A stretch of 64,000 nt of DNA, from assembly GCA_947630115.1 (NCBI GenBank), contig CANRGG010000003.1:21234-85233 (forward strand), given 5' to 3'. Positions within the stretch are counted from its first letter, which is position 1, and every line of letters starts with the position of its first letter. Below, piece by piece: positions 36,237-44,500 of the stretch. Under the pieces are notes generated by a model. It saw nothing but the letters and a program-made list of their open reading frames with translations, did no database searches and was not told the origin of the DNA. The translations under genes were made by a program, and so were the position numbers. Source of the DNA: an uncultured Clostridia bacterium (lineage in GTDB: Bacteria > Bacillota > Clostridia > Christensenellales > Borkfalkiaceae).

Positions 36237-37059
36237 CGCCGTCCTCCCGCAGGATCCGCCCGATCCTGCCCAATCCGTCCAGAAAGACATACCGCTCGAA
36301 GAGTTTGTCGGGGATATCCTCAAATTTTTTGAGATGAGCCGAGGCGAACACGCAGATCCCGCTCTCGATCGCCCTGCGAACGGCGGCATAGTCCTCGGGG
36401 AGGAGCTCGTCGGTCACGATGAGATCGGGGCGCATGGCGCGGATCCCCGCCGTGAAGGCGGTGAGCTTGTCGGCAAACTTCATGCAGTCGGCGGTCGCGC
36501 CCAGATCCCCCGCCGAAAGTTCGCCGCGCTCGTCACTCACCAGAACGTTCACCCCCTTTCTCTCGCAGACGAGGCGGGTCAGATCGCGCAAAATGGTCGT
36601 CTTGCCCTCGCCGGGCGGGGCAAGCAGGAGCAAAGAACAGAGCCCTTGGACAAGGCAGCGGGAATAGACCGCCTCCGCGCAGCCGAAGATCTCATGCGGG
36701 ATCCGGATACAGAGGGATGTCACCGAGCGGACGGACAGCACCCGCCCGTTTTCGTAGACGAAGGAGCCCGCGATCCCGATCCGCTCCCCCTCCGCCCCCG
36801 TCAGAAAGCCGTTTTTGAGCTGGTTTTCCACCGAATAGACCGAATAGCCGCTTGCGGCGAAGAGGATCTCGCCGATCTCCTCGGCGGTCGGGAAAAGGGC
36901 TTCCCGCTGAAAGCAGACGCCCGTCTCTCCGAGAAAGACGAATGCTCCGTCTATGTTGGCGCGCAGAGGCTTTTCCGCACGCACGCGCAGCTCATAGAGC
37001 CGCCTGAGATTGACGTGCCGCACGGCGTCCTTCAGTCTTTTCGGAAGAAAATCCAACAT
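36223..37059 (-). CDS. spoIIIAA: stage III sporulation protein AA (ATPase)
   Basis: LLLAPPGEGKTTILRDLTRLVCERKGVNVLVSDERGELSAGDLGA...GIRAMRPDLIVTDELLPEDY. Confidence 0.93.
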   Translation of the reverse strand: MLDFLPKRLKDAVRHVNLRRLYELRVRAEKPLRANIDGAFVFLGETGVCFQREALFPTAEEIGEILFAASGYSVYSVENQLKNGFLTGAEGERIGIAGSFVYENGRVLSVRSVTSLCIRIPHEIFGCAEAVYSRCLVQGLCSLLLLAPPGEGKTTILRDLTRLVCERKGVNVLVSDERGELSAGDLGATADCMKFADKLTAFTAGIRAMRPDLIVTDELLPEDYAAVRRAIESGICVFASAHLKKFEDIPDKLFERYVFLDGLGRIGRILREDGVALA

Positions 37060-37065
37060 CGCTCT

Positions 37066-37094
37066 ATTATATGGGACAGGTCATTCCAATATGA
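37066..37094 (-). promoter_or_regulatory. candidate sigma-E-type promoter of spoIIIA operon
   Basis: Minus strand TCATATT (37088-37094), 14-nt spacer, CATATAAT (37066-37073). Confidence 0.5.
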
Positions 37095-37177
37095 AAAGAT
37101 CCGCAAAATCCCGCCGCTGCGGAAAAATTGAGCCGTCCTGCGCGGCGTTTCATAAAAAACGGTTCATAAAAAAGTAT

Positions 37178-37206
37178 TTGACAGAACTTGAAAGCTGGAA
37201 TATAAT
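37178..37206 (+). promoter_or_regulatory. consensus sigma70 promoter of plus-strand operon
   Basis: TTGACA (37178-37183), 17-nt spacer, TATAAT (37201-37206). Confidence 0.85.
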
Positions 37207-37286
37207 GGAAGCGGATCCTTCGGGAACCTGTTAAAGAAGAGCGGTCGCAAGATCGAAATCGAAAATTTCAAAAAGGAGAAAAGGTC

Positions 37287-38453
37287 ATGATCGGAAACTT
37301 CACTTACTGCAACCCCACCAAGCTCTATTTCGGCAAAGACGCGCTGAACGGGCTCAAAGAAGAACTGCCCAAATACGGCAAGAACGTGCTGCTCGTCTAT
37401 GGCGGCGGCTCGATCAAGCGGAACGGGATCTACGATCGAGTCATCGCCCTGTTGAAGGAGTGCGGCAAAGAGATCTTCGAGGACGGCGGCGTCATGCCAA
37501 ATCCCACCATCGAAAAGGTGAAGGAGGGCGTCGAACGGGCGCGGAAAGCGAAGGCCGATCTCATCCTCGCGGTCGGCGGCGGCTCGGTCTGCGACTATGC
37601 AAAGGCGGTGTCCGTCTCCGTCCACTGCGGGGAGGACGTCTGGGAAAAATATTTCATCCGCTTCGAGGACGTGGATTGCGAGATCGTGCCCGTCGGCTGC
37701 GTCTTGACGATGGTCGGAACGGGCAGCGAGATGAATGGCGGCTCCGTCATCACGAATCCCGCGCAAAAGCTCAAGATCGGACATGTGTTCGGGGAAAACG
37801 TCTATCCGAAATTCTCCGTCCTCAACCCCGAGTTCACCTACACCGTTCCGAAATACCAGATGGTTTCCGGGATCTACGACATCATGTCGCACATTTTGGA
37901 ACAGTACTTTTCTGGCACCGACGACAACACGAGCGACTATCTCTCGGAGGGACTTTTGCGCTCCCTCATCCACAGCGCGAAGATCGCCGTCCGGGATCCT
38001 CAAAACTATGAGGCGCGGAGTAACATCATGTGGACGGCAACTTGGGCGCTGAACACCCTTATCGCCAAGGGAAAGAGCGAAGATTGGATGGTGCATATGC
38101 TCGGACAAGCGGTCGGCGCCCATACCGACGCCACCCACGGCATGACCCTTGCCGCCGTCTCGATCCCCTATTACACCTACCTTTTGCCCTATGGCACGGC
38201 GAAATTCGCCCGCTATGCGGTGAACGTCTGGCAGGTCGATCCCGCCGGTAAGACGGAGATGGAAGTCGCCCGCGAGGGGCTTCGGAACATGGAGGCCTGG
38301 ATGAGAGAGATCGGTCTGGTGATGGACCTCACCGAGCTCGGCGCGACGCGGGAAATGCTCGACGGCTTGGTCAAGAGCACGCTCATCATGGACGGCGGCT
38401 ACAAAGTTTTGGACGAAAAGGAGATCCGTGCCATTTTCGAGGCGAGTTTTTAA
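37287..38453 (+). CDS. iron-containing alcohol dehydrogenase (butanol dehydrogenase/YqhD-like)
   Basis: NPTKLYFGKDALNGLKEELPKYGKNVLLVYGGGSIKRNGIYD...ILAVGGGSVCDYAKAV...GSEMNGGSVITN...AHTDATHGMTLA; SD AAAAGGAGAAAAGG. Confidence 0.92.
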   Translation: MIGNFTYCNPTKLYFGKDALNGLKEELPKYGKNVLLVYGGGSIKRNGIYDRVIALLKECGKEIFEDGGVMPNPTIEKVKEGVERARKAKADLILAVGGGSVCDYAKAVSVSVHCGEDVWEKYFIRFEDVDCEIVPVGCVLTMVGTGSEMNGGSVITNPAQKLKIGHVFGENVYPKFSVLNPEFTYTVPKYQMVSGIYDIMSHILEQYFSGTDDNTSDYLSEGLLRSLIHSAKIAVRDPQNYEARSNIMWTATWALNTLIAKGKSEDWMVHMLGQAVGAHTDATHGMTLAAVSIPYYTYLLPYGTAKFARYAVNVWQVDPAGKTEMEVAREGLRNMEAWMREIGLVMDLTELGATREMLDGLVKSTLIMDGGYKVLDEKEIRAIFEASF

Positions 38454-38465
38454 GGAGAAAAAACC

Positions 38466-39452
38466 ATGGACGAAACATTGAATTTGGGAAGCGAATGGGA
38501 CAAAGTTTTCGAAAAAAGCGAGAAAGTTGAACACGAAAAGGCGACCTTTCATAACCGTTACGGCATTCCGCTCGCCTGCGACGTGTACAAGCCGAAAAAC
38601 GCAAGCGGGAAACTTCCCGCGATCGCGGTCTGCGGGCCGTTCGGCGCGGTCAAGGAGCAGAGCTCCGGGCTCTATGCGCAGGAGCTTGCCGGGCGCGGCT
38701 TCCTTGCGATCGCCTTCGACCCCTCCTTTACCGGCGAGAGCGGCGGCTTTCCCCGCTATGTCGCCTCGCCCGACATCAACACCGAGGATTTCTCGGCGGC
38801 GGTGGATTATCTCTCCTGCCGCGAGGACGTCGATCCCGACAAGATCGGCATTTGCGGCATTTGCGGCTGGGGCGGCATGGCGATCAACGCGGCGGCGATA
38901 GACACCCGGATCAAGGCGACCGTCGCCTCGACGATGTACGACATGACGCGGGTGAACGCGAAGGGCTATTTCGACGCGGCGGACAGCGAAGAGGCCCGCT
39001 ATGAGACGAAAAAAGCGCTCAACGAGCAGCGCACCGCCGATTATAAAAGCGGAAATTACGAGCTTGGCGGCGGAGTCGTCGATCCCCTCCCCGCCGACGC
39101 GCCCTTCTTCGTCAAAGATTATTACGATTACTACAAGACAAAGCGCGGCTATCATCCCCGTTCACTCAATTCAAACGGCGGCTGGAACAAGACCTCCGCG
39201 CTCTCCTTCCTGAACATGCCCATTCTCACTTACAGCCAGGAGATCCGGAGCGCCGTCCTTCTCATTCACGGTGAAAAGGCGCATTCCTGCTATTTTTCGA
39301 AGGACGCCTACGCCGCAATGACAAAGAACAGCAAATACGCGGCCAACAAGGAGCTGCTGCTGATTCCGAACGCCGTGCACACCGACCTTTACGACAGAAA
39401 GGACGTCATTCCGTTCGACAAGATCGAAAAGTTTTTCAAGAACAATTTTTGA
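38466..39452 (+). CDS. alpha/beta hydrolase (dienelactone hydrolase / YcjY-like)
   Basis: ATFHNRYGIPLACDVYKP...GFLAIAFDPSFTGESGG...KIGICGICGWGGMAINAAAIDTRIKATVAST...ILTYSQEIRSAVLLIHGEKAHS. Confidence 0.87.
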   Translation: MDETLNLGSEWDKVFEKSEKVEHEKATFHNRYGIPLACDVYKPKNASGKLPAIAVCGPFGAVKEQSSGLYAQELAGRGFLAIAFDPSFTGESGGFPRYVASPDINTEDFSAAVDYLSCREDVDPDKIGICGICGWGGMAINAAAIDTRIKATVASTMYDMTRVNAKGYFDAADSEEARYETKKALNEQRTADYKSGNYELGGGVVDPLPADAPFFVKDYYDYYKTKRGYHPRSLNSNGGWNKTSALSFLNMPILTYSQEIRSAVLLIHGEKAHSCYFSKDAYAAMTKNSKYAANKELLLIPNAVHTDLYDRKDVIPFDKIEKFFKNNF

Positions 39453-39455
39453 GCG

Positions 39456-40994
39456 ATGAAAAAGTTTTTAACGATTTTTTTGGCGCTCGCGCTGGTGTTT
39501 TCGCTTTCGGCATGCGGTCCGAAGCCAAACGAGGGAACGGTTTCGCCGCCCGACCCTTCCGAGCCGACCGAGCCGTCAAAGCCAAACGAACCGTCCAAGC
39601 CCGATGAGCCGACCGAGCCCGAAGAGCCGTCCAAGCCCGACGAGCCGTCCAAGCCCGATGAGCCGACCGAGCCCGATGAGCCGTCCAAGCCCGACGAGCC
39701 ATCCGAGCCCGATGAGCCGTCCAAGCCCGATGAGCCGTCCAAACCCGACGAGCCGTCGGGCTCCGAAGAAAAATCTTACACGATGAGCGAGGACGGCAAG
39801 ACGGTGTATTTCGGGCACTATCCGAAGGCACAGGTGCAGGACAAAGAGCTCATCGAAGCTCTCAACGCGGCAAGCGGAGGGCGCGATTGGGTGTCGTATG
39901 AATACTATCTTTCGGGCGAGCGGAGGGACTTCATGTTCTATCAAGACGTGACGTATGCTTCCGAAACCTACCGCGGGGTCTACTTTACGGAGTACCGTCC
40001 CAATGACGTGAGAAGCGAGGGAAAAGAAGGGCAAAGCTATGTCGATGACAACGGCTTTGAGGCGAACACGGTCTATTGGTTCCGATTCGAGACCCTCTCC
40101 TGGCGTGTTCTCGAAAAGTCGAAGGGATCTGCCCTGCTTGTGAGCGAGAACGTACTCGACAGCCGCGAATTTTTCCCCGCCGCAAAGGGCGAAACGGGGC
40201 AAAAGGCGAACGACTATCAGGCAAGCTCCATCCGCGCTTTTTTGAACGGGGAATTCTTTGACGCAGCGTTTTCCGAAGCCGAACAGACGAATTTTTCGGG
40301 CGACGGAGACAAGCTCTTTCTGCTCGGCTATGAGGACGTGACCAACCCCGATCTGGGGTTCTCTTCCGACGCGGATCGAACGCTCGCGGCAACGGACTAT
40401 GCGCTTATGCAGGGGCTCAACAACGGCGGCGGCGCGCGCTGGTGGTTAAGTTCGGGAAACGACACGTACGACTTCTACGCCCGCTATGTGGACGGGAGCG
40501 GTTTTCCCGAGTACAATCAATACGTCTATTTCACATCGCTCGGGGTCGTTCCCGCGCTCAGAGTCAAACTTTTTGACGAAACGCCCCCGCCCGTCGAAGG
40601 GGATGAAACGAAAGATCCCGAGGAGGAAGAGATGATCGACGAAATTTTTCTTTCGATCAACGGCCGTAAAATTTCCGTCGCGCTCGAACAAAACGCCGCG
40701 ACGGAGGCTTTGATCGAACTTTTGAAGGAGGGCGACATCACCTATCAAGCGAGCGATTATGGCGGGTTTGAAAAGGTCGGGAATTTGGGGCATACCCTGC
40801 CCCGCAGCGACGCGCAGATGACAACCGAGGCGGGCGATGTCATTCTCTACTCGGGAAATCAGATCGTCTTGTTCTATGGGAGCAATTCCTGGAGCTATAC
40901 CCGGCTCGGACGGGTGCAGGGCGTCACCGCGGAGGAGTGGAAAGACCTCCTCACCGAGGAAAATCCGATCACGGTGACGATCAGTCTAAAGTAA
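39456..40994 (+). CDS. lipoprotein with PDEPSK repeat linker, DUF6273-like domain and C-terminal cyclophilin-like domain
   Basis: MKKFLTIFLALALVFSLSACGPK lipobox; 'WFRFETLSWRVLEKSKGSALLVSENVLDSREFF...SSIRAFLNGEFFDAAFSEAEQ...WWLSSG'; C-terminal 'IFLSINGRKISVALEQNAATEALIELL...GDVILYSGNQIVLFYGSNSWSYTRLGRV'. Confidence 0.78.
   Translation: MKKFLTIFLALALVFSLSACGPKPNEGTVSPPDPSEPTEPSKPNEPSKPDEPTEPEEPSKPDEPSKPDEPTEPDEPSKPDEPSEPDEPSKPDEPSKPDEPSGSEEKSYTMSEDGKTVYFGHYPKAQVQDKELIEALNAASGGRDWVSYEYYLSGERRDFMFYQDVTYASETYRGVYFTEYRPNDVRSEGKEGQSYVDDNGFEANTVYWFRFETLSWRVLEKSKGSALLVSENVLDSREFFPAAKGETGQKANDYQASSIRAFLNGEFFDAAFSEAEQTNFSGDGDKLFLLGYEDVTNPDLGFSSDADRTLAATDYALMQGLNNGGGARWWLSSGNDTYDFYARYVDGSGFPEYNQYVYFTSLGVVPALRVKLFDETPPPVEGDETKDPEEEEMIDEIFLSINGRKISVALEQNAATEALIELLKEGDITYQASDYGGFEKVGNLGHTLPRSDAQMTTEAGDVILYSGNQIVLFYGSNSWSYTRLGRVQGVTAEEWKDLLTEENPITVTISLK
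39558..39768 (+). repeat. tandem coding repeat (KPDEPSKPDEPTEPDEPS)
   Basis: Degenerate 9-12 nt periodicity (aagcccgatgagccg...). Confidence 0.85.
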
Positions 40995-41021
40995 CTTTTG
41001 AAAAGCGCGAAGGAGAATGCG

Positions 41022-42164
41022 ATGAAGGAAATTTTGAAAATCCCTCGTTGGGCGAAGATCGTACTCCGAATTTTGCTCATTCTTTTGATCTGCTTGCTAC
41101 TGATCGTTTTGCTCGCGCTGCTTTTCATCAATTTCTATCCCTCCTTCGGCGGGAACGCGAGCCGAGAGAAAAAGGCGGAATACGCCTCGCGCGCCTCAAA
41201 TTATTTCGACGGCGCCTTTCACAATACCGGCGAATTTTCCCTCATGACCGAGGCGGACGATCCCTACAAGGACAGATCGAGCGGAAAGGGAACGCTCCCG
41301 GGCGAAAACCTTCCGACCGTGACGCCGTCGCTTTTTCAAAATCCTGCAAAAGACGAGCTTTCGCTCACCTGGTTCGGGCATTCGAGCGTTCTTCTGCAAA
41401 TGCAGGGAATGAATATTCTCTTCGACCCCGTTTTCAGTGAAATTTCCTCGCCCGTCTCGTTCGTGGGCTCCCGCCGTTTCAGCGACCTTCCGCTCACGGC
41501 GGAAGAACTGCCGCAAATCGATCTTGTGATCGTCTCTCACGATCATTACGATCATCTCGACTATCCGACCATTCAACAAATCGACGGCAAGGTCGGAAGG
41601 TATGTCGTGCCGCTCGGCGTTGAAAATCATTTGAAGCGCTGGGGAGTGTCGGAACATAAAATCTCGACCCTTGCCTGGTGGGAAGAGACCGAGTTTGACG
41701 GGCTCACCGTCGTCTGCACGCCGTCGAGGCATTATTCGGGGAGAAAAATTATCGACCAAAACGCGACGCTCTGGGCGTCCTGGGTCTTAAAAAACGAAAC
41801 TTATCAGGTTTTTGAAAGCGGCGACACCGGCTTCGGCGGGCAATTCGAAGAGATCTATGCAAAATTCGGGACGTTCGATCTCGCTCTCATGGACTGTGCG
41901 CAATACTCGACCAGATGGCATGAAGTGCATATGTTCCCCGAAGAAGCGGCGACGGCTGCCGGGATCTTGCACGCCAAAGCGGCAATCCCTATTCATTGGG
42001 GGGCGTTCCGGCTGTCCGATCACGCTTGGGACGACCCCGCGGAGCGCTTTACCCTGCGCGGCGAAGAGCTCGGGCTTACGGTCGTGACGCCGAGACTCGG
42101 GGAAACGGTGGAATGGCGCCGCCTTACCGAATATACAAAGCGGTGGTGGCGGGAGATCGGATAA
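41022..42164 (+). CDS. MBL-fold metallohydrolase (UlaG/NAPE-PLD-like)
   Basis: LTWFGHSSVLLQMQGMNILFDPVFSEISSPVSFVGSRRF...DLVIVSHDHYDHLD...IPIHWGAFRLSDH; N-terminal TM. Confidence 0.88.
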   Translation: MKEILKIPRWAKIVLRILLILLICLLLIVLLALLFINFYPSFGGNASREKKAEYASRASNYFDGAFHNTGEFSLMTEADDPYKDRSSGKGTLPGENLPTVTPSLFQNPAKDELSLTWFGHSSVLLQMQGMNILFDPVFSEISSPVSFVGSRRFSDLPLTAEELPQIDLVIVSHDHYDHLDYPTIQQIDGKVGRYVVPLGVENHLKRWGVSEHKISTLAWWEETEFDGLTVVCTPSRHYSGRKIIDQNATLWASWVLKNETYQVFESGDTGFGGQFEEIYAKFGTFDLALMDCAQYSTRWHEVHMFPEEAATAAGILHAKAAIPIHWGAFRLSDHAWDDPAERFTLRGEELGLTVVTPRLGETVEWRRLTEYTKRWWREIG

Positions 42165-42186
42165 AAAAATTTCAAAGGAGAAAATC

Positions 42187-42726
42187 ATGAACAAGAAAGT
42201 TTTGATCATTTCGTCGAGTTTTCGGACGAAGGGCAATTCGGCAAGACTTGCCGAAGAATTTGCGAAGGGCGCGTCGGAGGCGGGAAACGAGGTCGAATTT
42301 GTCTCCCTGCATGACAAAAAAATTGCCTTTTGCCGGGGCTGTCTCGTCTGCCAAAAGACGAAGCGGTGCGCGATCTTGGACGACGCCGATCTGATCCGCG
42401 AAAAAATGCTGCATGCGGACGTCTTGGTCTTTGCAACGCCCGTCTATTATTACGGGCTGAGCGGACAGCTCAAAACGCTGCTCGATCGCTGCAATCCGCT
42501 CTACTGCTCGAACTATCGGTTCCGCGAAATCTATCTGCTCTTTGCGGCGGCAGAGGACGACGAGGACGTGGCGGACAGGACGCTGAAAAATTTAGACGGC
42601 TGGGTGGTCTGCTATCCCGAGGCGCACCTGAAGGGTGATATCTTTTGCGGCGGCGTGAACGACGTCGGCGACATCGAGGGAAATCCGAGGCTCCAAGAAG
42701 CCTATGAAATGGGAAAATCGGTCTGA
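42187..42726 (+). CDS. NAD(P)H-dependent flavodoxin-fold oxidoreductase
   Basis: KVLIISSSFRTKGNSARLAEEFAKGASEAGNEVEFVSLHDKKIAFCRGCLVCQKTKRCAILDDADLI...VFATPVYYYGLSGQLKTLLDR. Confidence 0.9.
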   Translation: MNKKVLIISSSFRTKGNSARLAEEFAKGASEAGNEVEFVSLHDKKIAFCRGCLVCQKTKRCAILDDADLIREKMLHADVLVFATPVYYYGLSGQLKTLLDRCNPLYCSNYRFREIYLLFAAAEDDEDVADRTLKNLDGWVVCYPEAHLKGDIFCGGVNDVGDIEGNPRLQEAYEMGKSV

Positions 42727-42794
42727 ATTCCCCCTCTTGGGGAGAAAAATCAGGCGACAAGAAAATCAGACGCGAGAAAATAGAGCGGAATAAG

Positions 42795-42827
42795 GCGGCG
42801 CGGCGGACTTTTCGTCCGCCGCGCCGC
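42795..42827. terminator. strong hairpin between convergent operons
   Basis: Perfect 14-bp stem GCGGCGCGGCGGAC-TTTTC-GTCCGCCGCGCCGC followed by ATTTTC. Confidence 0.75.
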
Positions 42828-42902
42828 ATTTTCAAATTGCATTTCCTTTCAAATCACATTATCTTTCCAAAAGGCACATTTTCCCCGCGCTTTCTCAAAC
42901 CG

Positions 42903-43823
42903 TCATTCCCTTTCGGACAGGACAAATTCGATCGTCTTTTGGATCCCCTCTTCAAAACTCGTCCGCGCAAGGAAGTCCGTGTCGTGGACCAGTTCCGAGG
43001 TGTCCGCCTGCAAGTGCATGACCTGCCCTTCCCCGTAAGGGATCGCACCGAGCTCGATCAGCCGCTCCGCATGCAGAGAAGTAGCAAGGATCTTGATATA
43101 TTCCGCGAGCGGCCGTGCCTCGCCGCTCCCTAAAACGTAAGTTTTGCCGTCTTTTCCGCGCTCGCCGACAAGTCGGAGCGCCTCCGCCGCGTCCGCGCTG
43201 TACAAAAAGTCCCAAATCTGCTCGCCGCGGGTAAATTTCGCGCTTTCGCCCCGCCGAAGTTTTTCGATCGCCGACATGATCATGCTCTGCGCCCCGTCGC
43301 GCGGGCCGTAAACGCTCAAAATCCGCACCCAGATGTGCCGAAGCCCCAGCTGCCGCGCGCGCAGTCTCGTCAGCTGTCCCGCGCAGAGTTTTGCGATCCC
43401 GTAGCCGGTTTCGGGAAAGGTGGGCGTGTCCGGCCGCAGTGCGCCCTCCACCCTTCCGTATTCCGCCTGCGAGCCCGCGCCGACGAACGTCCCGCAGCCG
43501 AACCGCTTTGCAAGCTCCACCGCGTCCAAGGCGTATTCGACGTTTTTCGCCTGCCGCTTGGCGTCCTGTCTGTCCGCGCCCGCCGTTCCGTCCCAGGCGA
43601 GATGATAAAAGACGTCAAAAGTCTTTCCCGTATCGTTTTGCAGCGTTTTCAGCTCGTCGAGGGCACAGAATCGGACCGTGACCCGGCGGTCATTTTCCAA
43701 AAACTTATTGCGCGGCGAACCTTTCCGAAGAAGGACGAGGATCTCCGTGCCGTGTTCCGCCAGTTCCCCGATGAGCGCGCTGCCAATCGCGCCCGTCGCC
43801 CCCGTGATAATCGCACGTTTCAT
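42903..43823 (-). CDS. NAD-dependent epimerase/dehydratase (extended SDR)
   Basis: RAIITGATGAIGSALIGELAEHG...FYHLAWDGTAG...PETGYGIAKLCAGQL (YxxxK). Confidence 0.88.
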   Translation of the reverse strand: MKRAIITGATGAIGSALIGELAEHGTEILVLLRKGSPRNKFLENDRRVTVRFCALDELKTLQNDTGKTFDVFYHLAWDGTAGADRQDAKRQAKNVEYALDAVELAKRFGCGTFVGAGSQAEYGRVEGALRPDTPTFPETGYGIAKLCAGQLTRLRARQLGLRHIWVRILSVYGPRDGAQSMIMSAIEKLRRGESAKFTRGEQIWDFLYSADAAEALRLVGERGKDGKTYVLGSGEARPLAEYIKILATSLHAERLIELGAIPYGEGQVMHLQADTSELVHDTDFLARTSFEEGIQKTIEFVLSERE

Positions 43824-44500
43824 TTTGTTCCCCCCGTCTGTTCTTCGGTCCGCAAAAGCTCCGCGATCTTGCCGGCGCTCTCCGCAACGAGGACCGCCCC
43901 GGCACGCTCCGCCTCCGCCCGGCTTGAAAAGCCGTAACCGTAGGTCACGGCGAGAAGATCCATGCAGAGCTGCCTTGCGCCGTTCGCGTCGTGCACGCTG
44001 TCGCCGATCATCACCGCCCGCTCCTTTTGGACGCCGCTCTTTTCAAGGCACATGCCGATGATGTCGCTCTTTGTCCGCTTCCCCTCCGCGTCTGCTCCGA
44101 AGATCGGCTCCGCATAGCGGTCAAAGCCGAAATGCCGCAGCAGTTTCAGGGCATAGTCCTCCCGCTTATAGGTGGCGACCGCGATCTTCATGCCGCGCCC
44201 TTTCAGTTCTTCGAGGGTTTGAAAGATCCCCTCGTAAGGCTTTGCTTTGAGAAGGTCCTCCTCGCTGTAACGCTTGCGAAACGCCGCCGTGACCGTTTGG
44301 AGCGCCTCCCCTTTCAAGCCGAAAATGCGCGCGAAGGAATCCGAAACGGGCGGGCCGATAAAGGATCTCAGCGTCTCGGCGTCCGGCATGGGCAGGGAGA
44401 ACTGCTCCACCGTCCCTTTCGCCGCCTCGAAGATCCCCTCTCCCGTGTCGAGCAGAGTGCCGTCCACGTCGAAGATCGCAAGCTCGTACCGCTTTGTCAT
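43820..44500 (-). CDS. HAD-family hydrolase (phosphoglycolate phosphatase-like)
   Basis: ELAIFDVDGTLLDTGEGIF...MIGDSVHDANGA. Confidence 0.9.
   Translation of the reverse strand: MTKRYELAIFDVDGTLLDTGEGIFEAAKGTVEQFSLPMPDAETLRSFIGPPVSDSFARIFGLKGEALQTVTAAFRKRYSEEDLLKAKPYEGIFQTLEELKGRGMKIAVATYKREDYALKLLRHFGFDRYAEPIFGADAEGKRTKSDIIGMCLEKSGVQKERAVMIGDSVHDANGARQLCMDLLAVTYGYGFSSRAEAERAGAVLVAESAGKIAELLRTEEQTGGTK

Noticed and set aside
37164-39155. 663-aa minus-strand ORF
   Set aside because: Antisense shadow of the alcohol dehydrogenase and hydrolase genes, which have clear families, RBSs and a consensus promoter; low-complexity R/D/H-rich composition.
39389-39742. Repetitive DGSSGLDGSSG antisense ORF
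   Set aside because: Antisense translation of the PDEPSK coding repeat.
39558-39768. Regular tandem repeats considered as a CRISPR array
   Set aside because: Repeats are short, in-frame protein linker codons without unique spacers; no cas genes. The same applies to 20520-20736 and 22637-22795; no CRISPR array was recognised in the window.
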